Assembly: GCF_014171475.1 (NCBI RefSeq)
Contig: NZ_CP048817.1
Span: forward strand, 1,550,001-1,614,000
DNA from: Sphingomonas sp. So64.6b
GTDB taxonomy: Bacteria > Pseudomonadota > Alphaproteobacteria > Sphingomonadales > Sphingomonadaceae
DNA length: 64,000 bases
Direction of reading: 5' to 3'
The stretch's first letter is position 1, and every line of letters starts with the position of its first letter. The position numbers and the translations under genes are program-made. The notes below the pieces were generated by a model that worked only from the letters and a program-made list of their open reading frames with translations, did no database searches and was not told the DNA's origin. Positions 63,658 to 64,000 of the stretch are shown here, piece by piece.

Positions 63658-64000
63658 TGCCAATCGCGCCCGCGCCGCGAGATATTCCCGCTCCAGCCGA
63701 TCGATGCGCGTCGCGACCGGTTCGATCGCCGAGACCGCGCCGACGCCCTGGCCCGAGCCCCAGATATCCTTCCACGCCTTGGCCTTGCTGCCATTGCCGC
63801 CGCCAAAATTCATCGTCGACAAATCGCCTTCGGGCAAATTGTCCGGGTCCATGCCCGCCGCGACGATCGAACTGCGCAGGTAATTGCCGTGCACGCCGGT
63901 AAACAGGTTCGAATAAATGATGTCGGCCGCTTTCGATGCGACAATCGATTCCTTGTAGCCCTGATCGGCATTGGCTTCATCGGTGGCGATGAAGGGCGAG
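63652..64000 (-). CDS. Nitronate monooxygenase family flavoprotein (partial, 5' end outside window)
   Basis: The C-terminal 115 or so residues: FIATDEANADQGYKESIVAS, NLFTGVHGNYLRSSIVAAG, MNFGGGNGSKAKAWKDIWGSGQGVGA and LEREYLAARARLAL, a pattern of the NAD(P)H-dependent flavin oxidoreductase / nitronate monooxygenase (2-nitropropane dioxygenase) family. These FMN enzymes oxidise alkyl nitronates or act as enoyl reductases; the catalytic part is outside the window. The gene was convergent with the RcdA-like gene, with a palindrome between them before the IS1595-type insertion. Confidence 0.85.
   Translation of the reverse strand, partial: SPFIATDEANADQGYKESIVASKAADIIYSNLFTGVHGNYLRSSIVAAGMDPDNLPEGDLSTMNFGGGNGSKAKAWKDIWGSGQGVGAVSAIEPVATRIDRLEREYLAARARLAL

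Noticed and set aside
1..64000. CRISPR arrays, prophage, toxin-antitoxin pairs, rRNA genes or intact tRNA genes
   Set aside because: None was seen: no regularly spaced repeats, no phage structural genes, and only the tRNA-like segment at 62377-62444. Covariance-model searches were not possible here.

Overview
This 64 kb window looks like the chromosome of a sphingomonad (Alphaproteobacteria, Sphingomonadales, probably Sphingomonas or a close relative). The pointers are the GC-rich, tightly packed gene layout, an Entner-Doudoroff operon as the glucose route, an alphaproteobacterial DksA without its zinc cysteines, an RcdA/DUF1465 protein, a large TonB-dependent receptor, and dispersed palindromic intergenic repeats. 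Genus is inferred from gene content and remembered protein families; no database search was made.

Positions 1-3150 (minus strand): a TetR-type regulator followed by a translationally overlapping cassette of a ketoacyl synthase III-like enzyme, an NAD-dependent epimerase/reductase and an MBL-fold hydrolase that runs off the window. Two near-identical operator-like palindromes sit in front of the regulator and in front of the ketoacyl synthase. Positions 3190-8840 (minus): zwf-pgl-edd-glk-eda, the complete Entner-Doudoroff route from glucose to pyruvate plus glyceraldehyde-3-phosphate. Positions 8900-10540 (minus): a MarR regulator, an SH3-only relative of C40 peptidases, and argC.

Positions 10745-25210 (plus): secG, pyrG, a small exported protein, a repeat-rich gap, a TonB receptor, lolC/E-lolD, a GNAT acetyltransferase, glutathione peroxidase, dnaE and an acyl-CoA ligase. 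Positions 25228-30456 (minus): a radical SAM protein, an unknown protein, moaB, a lytic transglycosylase and a UDG-superfamily protein. Positions 30573-40307 (plus): ETF-ubiquinone oxidoreductase, a TPR protein, ispE, N-formylglutamate amidohydrolase, ilvD, a lipoprotein, the NAD(P)HX repair enzyme and an RNA m5U-type methyltransferase. Positions 40402-56380: truA-fmt (minus) opposite recR-def (plus), DedA, an NTF2-like protein, mfd, sdhE, recG, twin PilZ proteins, tyrS, nlpD-surE-serS.

Positions 56475-64000: a host-attachment-family protein, a Ser/Gly-rich repeat protein with a CTERM-like tail, dksA, a PilZ protein, two small DUF465 proteins, an RcdA-like protein, and then the main accessory feature: a 2.9 kb IS1595-type element (60718-63635). 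It has 24-bp terminal inverted repeats, an 8-bp target duplication, a transposase, four passenger ORFs and a tRNA-like sequence. It has inserted into the middle of a long palindromic intergenic repeat whose two halves can be rejoined; another copy of that repeat lies at 53061-53219. The window ends inside a nitronate monooxygenase gene.

Most of the window is conserved housekeeping DNA. The points most worth a second look are the cargo-carrying IS1595 element, the paired TetR operators with the ketoacyl synthase cassette, the dispersed intergenic repeats, the SH3-only remnant with a possible CTG start, and the Ser-rich CTERM-like surface protein.
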